Positions 16,718 through 26,246 are shown, numbered from the stretch's first letter. The stretch is DNA of 64,000 bases from Streptomyces bottropensis ATCC 25435 (GCF_000383595.1 NZ_KB911581.1:5849519-5913518), one strand, 5' to 3'. Program-made: numbers and translations. The notes: a model not told the origin generated them from the sequence alone.

Positions 16718-18748
16718 TCAGACACCCGTCCGGCGGGTCAGGTGCAGCAGGTACTCCTTGCGGTCGAGGGGATTGAGGTCGGTACGCGGCCGGGAGGGAA
16801 CGGCCGCGCAGTCGACGGGCGCGTAGTGGTCGAACGCCGTCTCCAGCTCACCCTCCCCGTTGGTCGGTCCGGGCAGCCGCTGCTCCAGGGCGTGCACCCG
16901 GGCGGCGGGCACCAGCCCCTCCAGCCGTACGGCCGCCCCGCTCGTCCGGGTATCCCGGGGCACGGCACGCAGCGCGGCGAGCACCGGCAGCACCGCGCCC
17001 AGGGTGTCCGCCGGGGCGTCGATGCGGAAGCGGTGCATCGGCTCGTGGACGCGGGTACCGGCCCGCCGCAGGGCGTCCGTCAGCACCAGCGGGGTCAGCC
17101 CGCGGAAGTCCGCGCCCGTGCTCGACATGCTCTTGTCGAAGCCCTGGTGGGCGTGGCTCTGCCGGGGCGAGTAACCGGAGTGCGTCATCGTGACCGTGCA
17201 GTCGGGGACCCGCCAGCCGTGCAGCCCCTGCTCCAGCGTCTCCCGGACGGTGTCCTCGACGGCCTTGAAGAAGGCGTACGGCATGGACCCCAGCTCCACC
17301 TCCAGCCGGAAGGCGACCCCGGAGCCGGCCGGCGCCGGTTCCACCCGCAGCCCGACCGTCGCGAGGAACGGGTTGCCGTCCTTCTTGTCGAACTCGACGG
17401 CCGCGCCGACCCCGGCGAGACGCTCGACGCAGAGGGTCGTCGTCTCGCGGAAGGTGACGTCGAGGCCGTACTCGTCGGCGAGCGTCGCCTGCACCACCTC
17501 CTTCTGCACCTCCCCGTACAGCGACACCGAGATCTCCCGCCGGAGTTCGTCGTGGCGCAGGCCGATCAGCGGGTCCTGCTCGGCGAGTTGGGTGAGGGCG
17601 AGGTGCAGGGCGGCGCCGTCCTCCGCGCGGGCGGGGAGGACGACCGTTTCGAGGGTGGGCGGGGCGAAGTGGTGCCCGTAGGCCGTCGCCCGGTCCCGGG
17701 GCACGCCGACGGTGTCGCCGATCCGGATGTCGGCGAGGCCCCACAGCCGTGCGATCCGGCCCGCGGACACGGCTGCCGCGCGCACGTCCGCGCCGCCTTC
17801 GAAGACGCTGATCGCGGTGACCTTGCCTTCGCGGGCGCCGTCACGGAAGGCCAGTCGGTCGCGGATGCGTACGGTTCCGTCGAACATCCGCACATAGGCG
17901 ATCTTCTCGCCCGCCGGGCCGCGCTCGACCTTGAAGACGGTGCCCGAGGGTGGGGCGGCCGCTTCCCCGTCTCCGCCGCCCGCCGTGTCGTCTCCCTGGT
18001 CCGCGTCGGTCGAGGGCAGCAACTCCCGGATGCCGTCGACGAGTTCGGTGATCCCCGATCCTGTGATCGCCGAGCCGTGGAACACCGGGTGGACCTGGGC
18101 CCCGCCGGTCCGGGCGGCGAGGGCCGCGCGCAGTCGGGCCTCGGGGACGGCCGTCTCGTCGTCGACGTAGGCGGCGAGCAGGTCGTCGTCGTACTCGGCG
18201 AGGAGTTCGAGGAGCCGGGGCGGGAGAGGGTCGTAGGGGAGGAAGTGGGCCTCGGGTGTGCCGAGTCCGGCGACCTCGCCCATGGGAACGATCGCCGGGG
18301 TGAGGCGTGCCGCGATGCTCTCCAGCAGGTCCTGGTGGCGCGCGCCCCGGCGGTCGATCTTGTTGACGAAGATCAGCGTGGGGATGCGCAGGCGTCGCAG
18401 GGTGCGCATCAGGACCCGGGTCTGCGCCTGGACCCCTTCGACGGCCGAGACGACGAGGACGGCGCCGTCAAGGACGTCGAGGACGCGTTCCACCTCGGCG
18501 ATGAAGTCGGGGTGGCCGGGGGTGTCGATGAGGTTGACGGTGAGATCGTCGATCGCGAACGAGACGACGGCGGCCTTGATGGTGATGCCGCGTCGCCGTT
18601 CCAGGGCGAGGGTGTCCGTGCGGGTGCTGCCCTCGTCGACGCTGCCGATCTCGTCGATGACTCCGACGGTGTGCAGCAGGCGTTCGGTCAGGCTGGTCTT
18701 ACCTGCGTCGACGTGCGCGAGGATGCCGAGGTTGAGCGTGCGTGACAA
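16718..18748 (-). CDS. Tetracycline-resistance-type ribosomal protection GTPase
   Basis: 676 residues, translational GTPase of the TetM/TetO/OtrA group (EF-G paralogues) that displaces tetracycline from the 30S ribosome. GTPase motifs: AHVDAGKTS (P-loop), RRRGITIKAA, IDTPGHPDF, FVNKIDR. EF-G domains II-V follow. SPRQSHAHQGFDKS lies in the domain IV loop region that contacts the decoding centre; the C-terminus is shorter than EF-G. The start is TTG 18748: the frame has a stop two codons upstream, no other start is near, and AAGGA lies 8 bases ahead. A 36-codon leader ORF overlaps the start and may control expression. Whether it gives tetracycline resistance or a general ribosome-rescue role is not shown. 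Confidence 0.88.
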   Translation of the reverse strand: MSRTLNLGILAHVDAGKTSLTERLLHTVGVIDEIGSVDEGSTRTDTLALERRRGITIKAAVVSFAIDDLTVNLIDTPGHPDFIAEVERVLDVLDGAVLVVSAVEGVQAQTRVLMRTLRRLRIPTLIFVNKIDRRGARHQDLLESIAARLTPAIVPMGEVAGLGTPEAHFLPYDPLPPRLLELLAEYDDDLLAAYVDDETAVPEARLRAALAARTGGAQVHPVFHGSAITGSGITELVDGIRELLPSTDADQGDDTAGGGDGEAAAPPSGTVFKVERGPAGEKIAYVRMFDGTVRIRDRLAFRDGAREGKVTAISVFEGGADVRAAAVSAGRIARLWGLADIRIGDTVGVPRDRATAYGHHFAPPTLETVVLPARAEDGAALHLALTQLAEQDPLIGLRHDELRREISVSLYGEVQKEVVQATLADEYGLDVTFRETTTLCVERLAGVGAAVEFDKKDGNPFLATVGLRVEPAPAGSGVAFRLEVELGSMPYAFFKAVEDTVRETLEQGLHGWRVPDCTVTMTHSGYSPRQSHAHQGFDKSMSSTGADFRGLTPLVLTDALRRAGTRVHEPMHRFRIDAPADTLGAVLPVLAALRAVPRDTRTSGAAVRLEGLVPAARVHALEQRLPGPTNGEGELETAFDHYAPVDCAAVPSRPRTDLNPLDRKEYLLHLTRRTGV

Positions 18749-18809
18749 GCGTCATGTCCTTCGAAATGGGGTGCATTCCTTCCTGGTGGGACATGGACGC
18801 TGCGCGCAT
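18699..18809 (-). CDS. Leader peptide ORF overlapping the ribosomal protection gene
   Basis: A 36-codon ORF from ATG 18809, preceded by AAGGAGA at ideal spacing (18817-18822), runs through and past the TTG start of the ribosomal protection gene in another frame, stopping 50 bases inside it. It begins MRAASMSHQEG and ends in an Arg-rich run (ARRRR). tet(M) is known to be controlled by attenuation at a short leader peptide. The strong ribosome site here suggests translation of this ORF could tune access to the TTG. That it is translated is inferred from the Shine-Dalgarno only. Confidence 0.5.
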   Translation of the reverse strand: MRAASMSHQEGMHPISKDMTLVTHAQPRHPRARRRR

Positions 18810-18971
18810 CGGGGCTCTCCTTGATCGCTGGGGGGGTTCCTTCGCAGTGAAGCAGAGCGGTTTGCGCCGTCGCAAACGGTTTCCTCGCCCTCGGGGCGTT
18901 GGTCCGGCGGGCGGTGCGGGCCGAGTCGGCGGACGCTGGAGGCACGGGGCGGCGGTGAGAGGAGCGGGTCC

Positions 18972-20111
18972 GTGCGTGAGGTCCTTCCGGCGCTCGGCGC
19001 CTGGTACGCGGCGGGTTCCCCCTTCGGGCTGGCCACGGTGGTGGCGGTCAGCCGGAGCGCGCCGCGCGGGCCGGGGGCCGCCATGGCGGTCGGGCCCGGT
19101 GACGAGGTCGTGGGCGGCGTCTCCGGAGGATGTGTGGAGGGCGCGGTGTTCGAGCTGGCCCGGGAGGTCGTGGCGTCCGGGGAGGCGCGACTGGAGACCT
19201 TCGGTTACAGCGACGAGGACGCGTTCGCGGTGGGGCTGACGTGCGGTGGGGAGATCACGCTGCTGGTGCGGCGGGTGACGGCGGCCGAGGACCCCGCGTT
19301 CGGGCGGGTCGCGGAGTCCGTGGGCGCCGGGCACCCGGTGGCCGTGGCCACCGTGCTCGACGGTCCGGCCCCACGCGGCGCCACCCTCGCCGTGTGGCCG
19401 GACGCCGTGCCCGGCGGGTCCCCCGCGTACGGCACCCTCGGCACCCTCGGTTCGGCGGGGCTGGACGTGGCCGTCGCCGCCGACGCGCGGGGTGAGACGG
19501 CCCAGGGTGCCACCGGGCAGCGGCACTACGGGCCGCACGGCGAGCGACGCGAGGACTCGGTCACCGTCTTCCTGCACTCCTTCGCGCCGCCGCCCCGCAT
19601 GCTGGTGTTCGGCGCGATCGACTACGCGGCGGCCGTCGCCCGTATCGGCGACTTCCTGGGCTACCGCGTCACGGTGTGCGACGCCCGCCCCGTCTTCGCC
19701 ACCTCGAAGCGCTTCCCCGCCGCCGTCGAGGTGATCGTCGACTGGCCCCACCGCTATCTGCGGGGCACCGCGACCGACGACCGCACGGTGATCTGCGTCC
19801 TCACCCATGACCCCAAGTTCGACGTGCCGCTTCTGCGGGAGGCGTTGCGCCGGCCGGCCGCGTACATCGGGGCGATGGGCAGCCGCCGTACGCACGACGA
19901 CCGGGCACGGCGGCTGCGGGAGGCGGGGCTCGGCGCGGCCGAGATGTCCCGGCTGCGCTCCCCGGTCGGCCTGGACCTCGGCGCCCGCACACCGGAGGAG
20001 GTGGCCGTGTCCGTGGCGGCGGAGATCGTCGCTCTGAGGTGGGGCGGCAGCGGGGTGCCCCTGACGGCGACGACCGGGGTGATCCATCCCCCGCCGGACC
20101 CGTCCCGGTGA
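18972..20111 (+). CDS. XdhC/CoxI family protein
   Basis: 379 residues from GTG 18972 (AGAGGAG seven bases ahead). XdhC-type chaperone that binds molybdenum cofactor, promotes its sulfuration and inserts it into xanthine dehydrogenase-type enzymes. The N-terminal XdhC_CoxI domain contains ATVVAVSRSAPRGPGAAMAV and GGVSGGCVEGAV; the C-terminal Rossmann-like XdhC_C domain contains MLVFGAIDYAAAVARIGDFLGYRVTVCDARP and AYIGAMGSRRTHDDRARRL. No molybdoenzyme gene is beside it, so its client lies elsewhere. Cytoplasmic. Convergent with the phosphoesterase gene. Family call is secure; the client is not identifiable. Confidence 0.9.
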   Translation: MREVLPALGAWYAAGSPFGLATVVAVSRSAPRGPGAAMAVGPGDEVVGGVSGGCVEGAVFELAREVVASGEARLETFGYSDEDAFAVGLTCGGEITLLVRRVTAAEDPAFGRVAESVGAGHPVAVATVLDGPAPRGATLAVWPDAVPGGSPAYGTLGTLGSAGLDVAVAADARGETAQGATGQRHYGPHGERREDSVTVFLHSFAPPPRMLVFGAIDYAAAVARIGDFLGYRVTVCDARPVFATSKRFPAAVEVIVDWPHRYLRGTATDDRTVICVLTHDPKFDVPLLREALRRPAAYIGAMGSRRTHDDRARRLREAGLGAAEMSRLRSPVGLDLGARTPEEVAVSVAAEIVALRWGGSGVPLTATTGVIHPPPDPSR

Positions 20112-20144
20112 GCCCGGCGGCGAGCGCCTCGGTCAGGTCCTCGG

Positions 20145-20648
20145 TCAGGTCCGGGGCGGCAGTCGGTGCAGCCGGACGTCCGTCAGTCGGCCGTCCTGCG
20201 CCGTCGCCGTCATGTAGGTGCAGTGGGGCTGGCGGCGGCGGTCGGTCGGGGAACCGGGGTTGAGCAGGCGCAGACCGGTGGCCGTGGTCGTGTCCCAGGG
20301 GATGTGACTGTGGCCGAAGACGAGGACGTCGGTCTCGGGGAAGCGGGCGGCGCAGCGCGGCTCGCGGCCCTGGGCGGGGCCCGTCTCGTGGACGACGGCG
20401 AGGCGCAGACCGGCCAGTTCGGCGTGGGCGACCTCGGGGAGGCGGGCGCGCAGGGCGGGGCCGTCGTTGTTGCCGTACACGGCGATCAGCCGGCGTGCAC
20501 GGGTCTCCAGGAGGTCGAGGGTGTCCTCGTCGACCCAGTCGCCGGCGTGGACGGCCACGTCGGCCTCCGCGATCTCGGCGAGAAGCCGCTCGGGCAGCGC
20601 CTTGGCGCGCTTGGGCAGGTGGGTGTCGGTCGTCAGCAGGAGGCGCAC
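20145..20648 (-). CDS. YfcE-type metallophosphoesterase
   Basis: 167 residues from GTG 20648. Calcineurin-like phosphoesterase fold, small YfcE/MJ0936 type. The metal ligands are all visible: TDTHLP (D-x-H), HAGDWVD (GD), YGNNDG (GNxD), VVHETG (the first His of the GHG motif is changed in context to HE), and FGHSHIP (GHSH). The motif VFGHSHIPWDTTTATGLRLLNPGSPT is standard for this family. Likely a phosphodiesterase on small substrates; physiological substrate unknown. No Shine-Dalgarno before the GTG, so the mRNA may be leaderless. Lies between convergent xdhC and the SpoIIE regulator on the same strand. Confidence 0.87.
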   Translation of the reverse strand: MRLLLTTDTHLPKRAKALPERLLAEIAEADVAVHAGDWVDEDTLDLLETRARRLIAVYGNNDGPALRARLPEVAHAELAGLRLAVVHETGPAQGREPRCAARFPETDVLVFGHSHIPWDTTTATGLRLLNPGSPTDRRRQPHCTYMTATAQDGRLTDVRLHRLPPRT

Positions 20649-20811
20649 GGAGACAGGGTCGCATCCGGTGAGGGCATTGCGCCGTCGGCGGCGCTGGAGC
20701 CACCCGCCGAGCGCGCCTCACGCGACGGCACCCGCACCGGCACCCGCACCCGGCCCCGGCCGCGTATCCGCACGCACACCGACCCGCCGGCCGATCCGGC
20801 CGGTACCCGCC

Positions 20812-23337
20812 TCAGTCGAGGGGGATCTCCGCCCACACCTGCTTCCCGCCGCTGACGGGGACGGTGCCCCAGGCCGCGGACACGGCCTCGACGAGGAGAA
20901 TGCCGCGGCCGCCGGTGGCCTCCCAGCCGATGACCGTGGGCTTCGCCGGCGTACGCGGGGAGGAGTCGGCGACCGCGACGCGCAGGCGGTCGGCCAGGAG
21001 GGTGAGATCGAGGCGTACGCGGCCGTCGGTGTGGACGAGGGCGTTGGTGACGAGCTCGGAGACGACGAGGAGCACGGTGTCGGCCATGGACTCCACGCCC
21101 CAGCGGCGCAGGACACGCCGGGTGTAGCGGCGGGCCTGGCCGACCGCCTGGGGGACCCGCCAGACACTCCAGTTCTCGCGCTGGGGGCGCAGGGCCATGC
21201 CGTCGTAGCGCAGGAGGAGCAGGGCCACGTCGTCGTCGCGGTTGGCACCGCCGAGCAGGGTGTCGGCGACCACGCCGAGGTGGGCGGGGGCGGCGGCGGC
21301 CAGTTCGGCGGCGAGATGGTCGAGGCCGTCCTCCACGTCGATGTCGGCGGACTCCACGAGGCCGTCCGTGGTGAGGGCCAGCAGTGTGCCGGGGGCCAGC
21401 CGCAGGGGGCTCATCGGGAAGTCGGCGCGCATGACGACGCCGAGCGGCGGGCCGCCCTCCGACTCGCTGATCTCGGTGGAGCCGTCCGGGTGACGCAGCA
21501 CCGGCGGGATGTGTCCGGCGCGCACGTACCAGGCGGACCCCTCCTCCAGATCGATGTCGACATAGCAGCAGGTGGCGAAGAGGTCGGTCTCCATGTCCAT
21601 GAGGAGCCGGTTGGCGTGCGAGACCACGACGTCCGGTGGGTGCCCCTCGACGGCGTAGGCGCGCAGGGCGGTGCGCATCTGGCCCATGAGGGTGGCGGCG
21701 CCCGCGTTGTGGCCCTGGACGTCACCGATGACGAGGGCGACGTGGTTGTCCGGGAGCGGGATGACGTCGTACCAGTCGCCGCCGACCTCCAGACCGGCGG
21801 TGGTGGGCAGATAGCGGGCGACGGCGACCGCGCCCGGCAGCTGGGGCAGCCGGCGCGGCAGGAGGGTGCGCTGGAGCATGCCGACGAGTTCGTGTTCGGC
21901 GTCGAAGGCGTGGGCCCGCATCAGGGCCTGCCCGGCGAGGCCCGAGGCCGCGGTGAGCAGGGCACGCTCCTCGGGGCCGAAGTCGTGGGGGCTGTCCCAG
22001 CCGATCAGACAGGCCCCGGCCATCCGGCCCCCGGCGGGCAGCGGGAGGACGGCCAGGCCGCCGGGGCCGACCTCGGCGAGGGCGGGCTCCAGATCGGCGC
22101 CGGCGGGCCAGATCCCGGCGCGTCCCTCGCGGAGCGCGGTGGCGAGGGTCGGCATGGTGCGCACGGGCGCGTCTGGCCACTCGTAGCGCCATTCGGAGCG
22201 CCACACCTCGGGCCAGACCTCCGGCTGCGGCGGATCGAGGACGGTGACGACCAGGCGGTCGCCCTCCAGCTCGGCGAGGGCGATCCGGTCGGCCCGCAGC
22301 GGCTTGCGCAGGGCGGTCACCACGGCCTGGCTGACGTCGCGGACCGTGCCGGCGGTGGCCAGGGAGGCGGCGAGGCGCTGGATGCGGGCCACGTCGCCGC
22401 GGCCGGTGCGCAGGGTGGAGGCGTCGGCGACGGTGCCGACGAGACGGGCGGGCCGGTCCTCGCCGCCGGGCAGGATCCGGCCGCGCAGCCGGAGCCACTT
22501 CTGTTCCCCGGAGGGCTGCAGGATGCGGAACTCCAGCTCCCGGTCGCCGATGGACATGTGGTCCGCCTCCACGACGGACATCAGCGCGGGCAGGTCCTCG
22601 GGGACGGTGAGCGCGATCAGGGTCTCCACCCGGCCGTCGAAGTCGTCCGGACCCATGCCGAACAGCTCCAGCAGCCCCTCGTCGACCTCCACCCGCCCGG
22701 TGTCCATGGCCAGGTCGAACGAGGCGCCGGGTCCGGCGGGCGGCGCGGGTGCGGAGCTGGTGACCGCCTCGGCAAGCAGGTCCAGGCACTGCCGGTCCTC
22801 GGGCCCGAAGGCGTCCGCGCCGTCGCCGACGGCGACGAGGCAGCCGCGTTCACGCAGCGGCAGCACGCCCAGTGAGAATTCCTCGGCGTGGGCCCGGCGG
22901 ACGTCGCCGTCGTGCTGGAGGTCGGCGGAGGCGAGCCAGCGCCGCCGGCCCGAACGGCACACCTCGGCGACCGGGGTGGTCCCCGCCGCCGGATAGCTGT
23001 CCCGGAGTCCGTACAGGTTCCTCGGGACGCCGGCGGAGCCGGCCAGCAGCAGCGCCTGGCCCTCGCCGTCCGGGAGGTACACGGCGGCGACGGCCGCACC
23101 CGTGAACACGAGCACCTGTTCGAGGATGGCGTGCAGCCGCTCGTGGGGATCGAGATGGCCGCCGAGCGACTTGAGCGCGAGTTCGGCACGCAGCGTCCTC
23201 GTTCCGCGTTCCGCAGCGCCTGCACTGACCACGTCCGCAATTACAGCGCTTCCGGCACGGTCGCGCAGCCCCTGGGACCGTTCCGCCGGGTCGCCGGCCC
23301 GCCGCGGGCTGCCCGTTTCGAAGAACGTCGAACACAT
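20812..23337 (-). CDS. GAF-PAS-GAF-SpoIIE phosphatase-HATPase regulator
   Basis: About 841 residues from ATG 23337 (a GTG at 23358 is an alternative; the longer open frame to 23658 would run through amfT). Domains: GAF ~66-192, PAS ~206-299, GAF ~317-469, SpoIIE-type PP2C phosphatase ~486-700 (metal Asp in VGGDWYD, TDGLVESAD, DDDVALLLL), and an RsbW-like histidine-kinase-type ATPase ~715-838 (N box ELVTNALVHT, G box GGRGILLVE). It should dephosphorylate an anti-sigma-factor antagonist (STAS protein) and also carry a kinase module, so it can switch a partner-switching pathway in both directions in response to a GAF/PAS signal. Divergent from amfT, sharing its promoter region, but control of the amf genes by it is only a guess. 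Confidence 0.85.
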   Translation of the reverse strand: MCSTFFETGSPRRAGDPAERSQGLRDRAGSAVIADVVSAGAAERGTRTLRAELALKSLGGHLDPHERLHAILEQVLVFTGAAVAAVYLPDGEGQALLLAGSAGVPRNLYGLRDSYPAAGTTPVAEVCRSGRRRWLASADLQHDGDVRRAHAEEFSLGVLPLRERGCLVAVGDGADAFGPEDRQCLDLLAEAVTSSAPAPPAGPGASFDLAMDTGRVEVDEGLLELFGMGPDDFDGRVETLIALTVPEDLPALMSVVEADHMSIGDRELEFRILQPSGEQKWLRLRGRILPGGEDRPARLVGTVADASTLRTGRGDVARIQRLAASLATAGTVRDVSQAVVTALRKPLRADRIALAELEGDRLVVTVLDPPQPEVWPEVWRSEWRYEWPDAPVRTMPTLATALREGRAGIWPAGADLEPALAEVGPGGLAVLPLPAGGRMAGACLIGWDSPHDFGPEERALLTAASGLAGQALMRAHAFDAEHELVGMLQRTLLPRRLPQLPGAVAVARYLPTTAGLEVGGDWYDVIPLPDNHVALVIGDVQGHNAGAATLMGQMRTALRAYAVEGHPPDVVVSHANRLLMDMETDLFATCCYVDIDLEEGSAWYVRAGHIPPVLRHPDGSTEISESEGGPPLGVVMRADFPMSPLRLAPGTLLALTTDGLVESADIDVEDGLDHLAAELAAAAPAHLGVVADTLLGGANRDDDVALLLLRYDGMALRPQRENWSVWRVPQAVGQARRYTRRVLRRWGVESMADTVLLVVSELVTNALVHTDGRVRLDLTLLADRLRVAVADSSPRTPAKPTVIGWEATGGRGILLVEAVSAAWGTVPVSGGKQVWAEIPLD

Positions 23338-23367
23338 CTTTACGCGTGCGTTCCGCACGGTGAGCGC

Positions 23368-23404
23368 GTGACAGCCGTGACGGGTTTCTGGTGACAGCCG
23401 TGAC
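23368..23404. promoter_or_regulatory. Direct repeats upstream of amfT, candidate AmfR sites
   Basis: GTGACAGCCGTGAC occurs twice without mismatch (23368-23381 and 23391-23404), 23 bp apart, about two helix turns. Inside each copy GTGAC recurs with a 9-bp period. The tract lies 80-116 bp upstream of amfT, where a NarL-type activator would bind. Binding by AmfR is inferred from position. Confidence 0.6.
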
Positions 23405-23483
23405 TGTCGGGCGCCGCGGCGGGCTGGAAGGCTCGTCGTCACTTGGCCCAGGGAGCGACGGCACACGACCCGGGGGAACCGGC

Positions 23484-26246
23484 ATGGACAAGCGGTACGA
23501 GGCGTACGCGCTCGCCGACAGACACTTCTACGAGACACCGGACCGGCTCTCGGCCGGCGACCGCGTCGGCGCGGCGGCTCCCGGTTACGCGACCGCCGGG
23601 CGCGCGGTTCCCGAGGGCTGGCGGGCCGCCCGGATCGGGGACTGGCTGACGCTGACACCGGTCGACGACGGCGGGCGGCCCCGTCCCGGGCCCACCCAGG
23701 GATGGAAGGTGCACGCCTCCGCCACTCGGGGGAACGCGGACCGGATCGCGGCGATCGTGTGGGACTACTGCGTGCCCCGCGGCATCCCGTTCAAGTTCGT
23801 GCCGGGCCCGCATCTGCTGCATCTGCGCAACGCCAAGTACGCGGCCCGCGACACCAGCGGCAAGTTCGTCACGGTCTACCCGGCCGACGAGGAGCAGCTG
23901 CACCTCGTCCTGTGCGAGCTGGGCGATCTCCTCAAGGGCCACGAAGGGCCGTACATCCTCACGGACCTGCGCTGGAACGAGGGACCGCTGTACGTCCGCT
24001 ACGGCGCCTTCGCCCGCTCCTTCGTCGTCGACGAGCGCGGCACGCTCGTACCGGCCGTCCGCGACGGCGCGGGCACCCTGGTGCCGGACCAGCGGAAGCC
24101 GACCTTCCATGTGCCCGAGTGGGTGACCCTGCCCGCGTTCCTGGAGCCGCAGCTGGCGGCGCGCAACACGACCACGGTCGGCGATCTGCCGTACCGCATC
24201 GACAAGGCCCTGCACTTCTCCAACGGCGGCGGGGTGTACGTCGGCACGGACACCCGTGACGGCCGCCGGGTCGTCCTCAAGGAGGGGCGCCCGCACGCCG
24301 GGCTGGCCGCCGACGGGGCCGACGCGGTGACCCGGCTGGAGCGGGAGAAGGACGCGCTGGAGCGGCTGGCCGGGCTGGGTGTGGTGCCCGAGGTGCGCGA
24401 CTGGTTCACGCTCGGCGACCACCGCTTCCTCGTCATGGACTTCGTCGAGGGCCGCCCGCTGAACTCCTGCGTCGCCGAACGGCACCCCCTGCTGGCCCCG
24501 GACCCCGGGCCGGACGCGGTCGCCGCGTACACGGCCTGGGCGCTGCACGTGCACCGGGCCGTCGAGGAGGCGGTGGCGGCGGTGCACTCGCGCGGGATCG
24601 TCTTCAACGACCTGCACGTCTTCAACATCATGGTCGCGCCCGACGATCGGTCGGTGTCCCTCCTCGACTTCGAGGCGGCGGCGCCCGCCGAGGACGACGG
24701 CCGCCAGACCGTCGCCCACCCCGGCTTCCTCGCGCCCCCGGACCGCACCGGCCCGGACGTCGACCGCTACGCCCTGGCGTGTCTGCGCCTCGCGCTGTTC
24801 CTGCCGGTCACGTCCCTGTTCGTGGTGGAGCGGGAGAAGGCCGCCCATCTGGCCACGGTGATCGCCGAGCAGTTCCCGGACGTCCCGCGCGCGTTCCTCG
24901 ACGAGGCGGTGGCGGAGATCACCCGCGCGGGCGGCGCCGCCGGCCACCGGCCGGCCGGGGCACGGGGGACACGCGCCCCGGAGGGCGACTGGCCCCTCGC
25001 CGGGCCCGCGGACTGGCCGTACAGCCGTGACTCGATGGTCAAGGCGATCCTGGCCTCGGCCACGCCGGAGCGCGACGACCGGCTCTTCCCCGGGGACGTC
25101 GCCCAGTTCTCCGACGGCGGCGGACTCGGCCTCGCGCACGGAGCGGCGGGCGTCCTGTACGCGCTCGCGGAGGTCGGCGCGGAGCGCTACGAGGAGGGCG
25201 AGCGCTGGCTGCTCGACCACACCGCCCCGGTGCCGATCGGGACCCCGCTCGGCCTGTACGACGGGCTCGCGGGCGTGGCCCTGACCCTGGACCGGCTGGG
25301 CCACCGGCAGCGGGCCCTGGACCTGGTCGAGCGGATCCTCGCCGAGAAGTGGCACCGGCTGTCGTCCGATCTGCGCGGGGGTCTGGCCGGGCTCGGTCTG
25401 GTGCTCGACGAGCTGGCGCGGACCACCGGTGAGTCGGGGCTGCGCGAGCGGGCGGCCGAGGCCGCGCGCCTCCTCGTCGACCGCCTCGCCGAGCCCCGCC
25501 CGGCTCCGCCCCGCCGCCGCGCCGGCCTGCTGCGCGGCGCGAGCGGGCCCGCCCTGTTCCTCCTGCGCCGGTACGAGGCGACGGGCGATCCCGCGCTGCT
25601 CGCCTCGGCCGGTGAGGCGCTGCGGCAGGACCTGGAGTGCCTGGTCGAGCAGACGAACGGCGGTCTGGCCGTCGACGAGGGATGGCGGACGATGCCGTAT
25701 CTCGGCGACGGGAGCGTGGGCGTCGGCATGGTGCTCGACGACTACACGGCCGCGGCCGCCATCGCGACGGACGGCTCCAGGACCGACGGCTCCTGGACCG
25801 CCGCCCCCGGGGCGGGTGCCTCAGCGGCGGGCGCCTCCGCGGCGGCCGTCTTCGAAGCGGAGGAGGCCACGGCCCAGGGAACCCTCGGCGTGGAGAACTT
25901 CGCGGAGGACTTCGTCCGGATCCGTGCGGGCGTCCTGACCGCCGCGACCTACCGCTTCTACGCCCAGCCGGGGCTGTTCGAGGGCCGCGCCGGGATGATC
26001 CTGCACCTCGCCCGGACGGGCGCCCCGCGCGAGGCGCTGACGGAACAGATCGCGGCTCTCGGCTGGCACTCCATGCCGTACGGGGGGCAACTGGCCTTCC
26101 CCGGCAACCACTTGATGCGGCTCTCCATGGACCTCGGTACCGGGACGGCGGGTTGCCTGCTGGCGCTCGGCGCGGCACACGCCGCCGCCGACGACGCCAC
26201 GCCACACCTTCCGTTCCTGCCGCCGCTACGACGGCGGCCCCGATGA
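23484..26246 (+). CDS. amfT: AmfT/RamC class III lanthionine synthetase (LanKC)
   Basis: 920 residues from ATG 23484 (MDKRYEAYALADRHFY, GGGGGAA ahead). Makes the labionin/lanthionine rings of the SapB/AmfS morphogen. N-terminal lyase region ~1-210; Ser/Thr-kinase-like domain ~240-500 with Lys in VVLKEGRPHAG, catalytic-loop variant IVFNDLHVFNIMV and metal motif LLDFEAA; C-terminal LanC-like cyclase ~530-905 (GLYDGLAGVAL, GRAGMILHLARTG). As in other class III enzymes, the Cys-Cys-His zinc ligands of true LanC are not present. First gene of the amfT-S-B-A operon; the next gene, 84 bp on, is the precursor. Upstream direct repeats are likely AmfR targets. The enzyme acts in the cytoplasm before export. 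Confidence 0.95.
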   Translation: MDKRYEAYALADRHFYETPDRLSAGDRVGAAAPGYATAGRAVPEGWRAARIGDWLTLTPVDDGGRPRPGPTQGWKVHASATRGNADRIAAIVWDYCVPRGIPFKFVPGPHLLHLRNAKYAARDTSGKFVTVYPADEEQLHLVLCELGDLLKGHEGPYILTDLRWNEGPLYVRYGAFARSFVVDERGTLVPAVRDGAGTLVPDQRKPTFHVPEWVTLPAFLEPQLAARNTTTVGDLPYRIDKALHFSNGGGVYVGTDTRDGRRVVLKEGRPHAGLAADGADAVTRLEREKDALERLAGLGVVPEVRDWFTLGDHRFLVMDFVEGRPLNSCVAERHPLLAPDPGPDAVAAYTAWALHVHRAVEEAVAAVHSRGIVFNDLHVFNIMVAPDDRSVSLLDFEAAAPAEDDGRQTVAHPGFLAPPDRTGPDVDRYALACLRLALFLPVTSLFVVEREKAAHLATVIAEQFPDVPRAFLDEAVAEITRAGGAAGHRPAGARGTRAPEGDWPLAGPADWPYSRDSMVKAILASATPERDDRLFPGDVAQFSDGGGLGLAHGAAGVLYALAEVGAERYEEGERWLLDHTAPVPIGTPLGLYDGLAGVALTLDRLGHRQRALDLVERILAEKWHRLSSDLRGGLAGLGLVLDELARTTGESGLRERAAEAARLLVDRLAEPRPAPPRRRAGLLRGASGPALFLLRRYEATGDPALLASAGEALRQDLECLVEQTNGGLAVDEGWRTMPYLGDGSVGVGMVLDDYTAAAAIATDGSRTDGSWTAAPGAGASAAGASAAAVFEAEEATAQGTLGVENFAEDFVRIRAGVLTAATYRFYAQPGLFEGRAGMILHLARTGAPREALTEQIAALGWHSMPYGGQLAFPGNHLMRLSMDLGTGTAGCLLALGAAHAAADDATPHLPFLPPLRRRPR

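Noticed and set aside
18699..20087. 462-codon minus-strand frame through xdhC
   Set aside because: Antisense to xdhC with no domain. Only its last 36 codons, with a proper ribosome site, are kept as the leader ORF.
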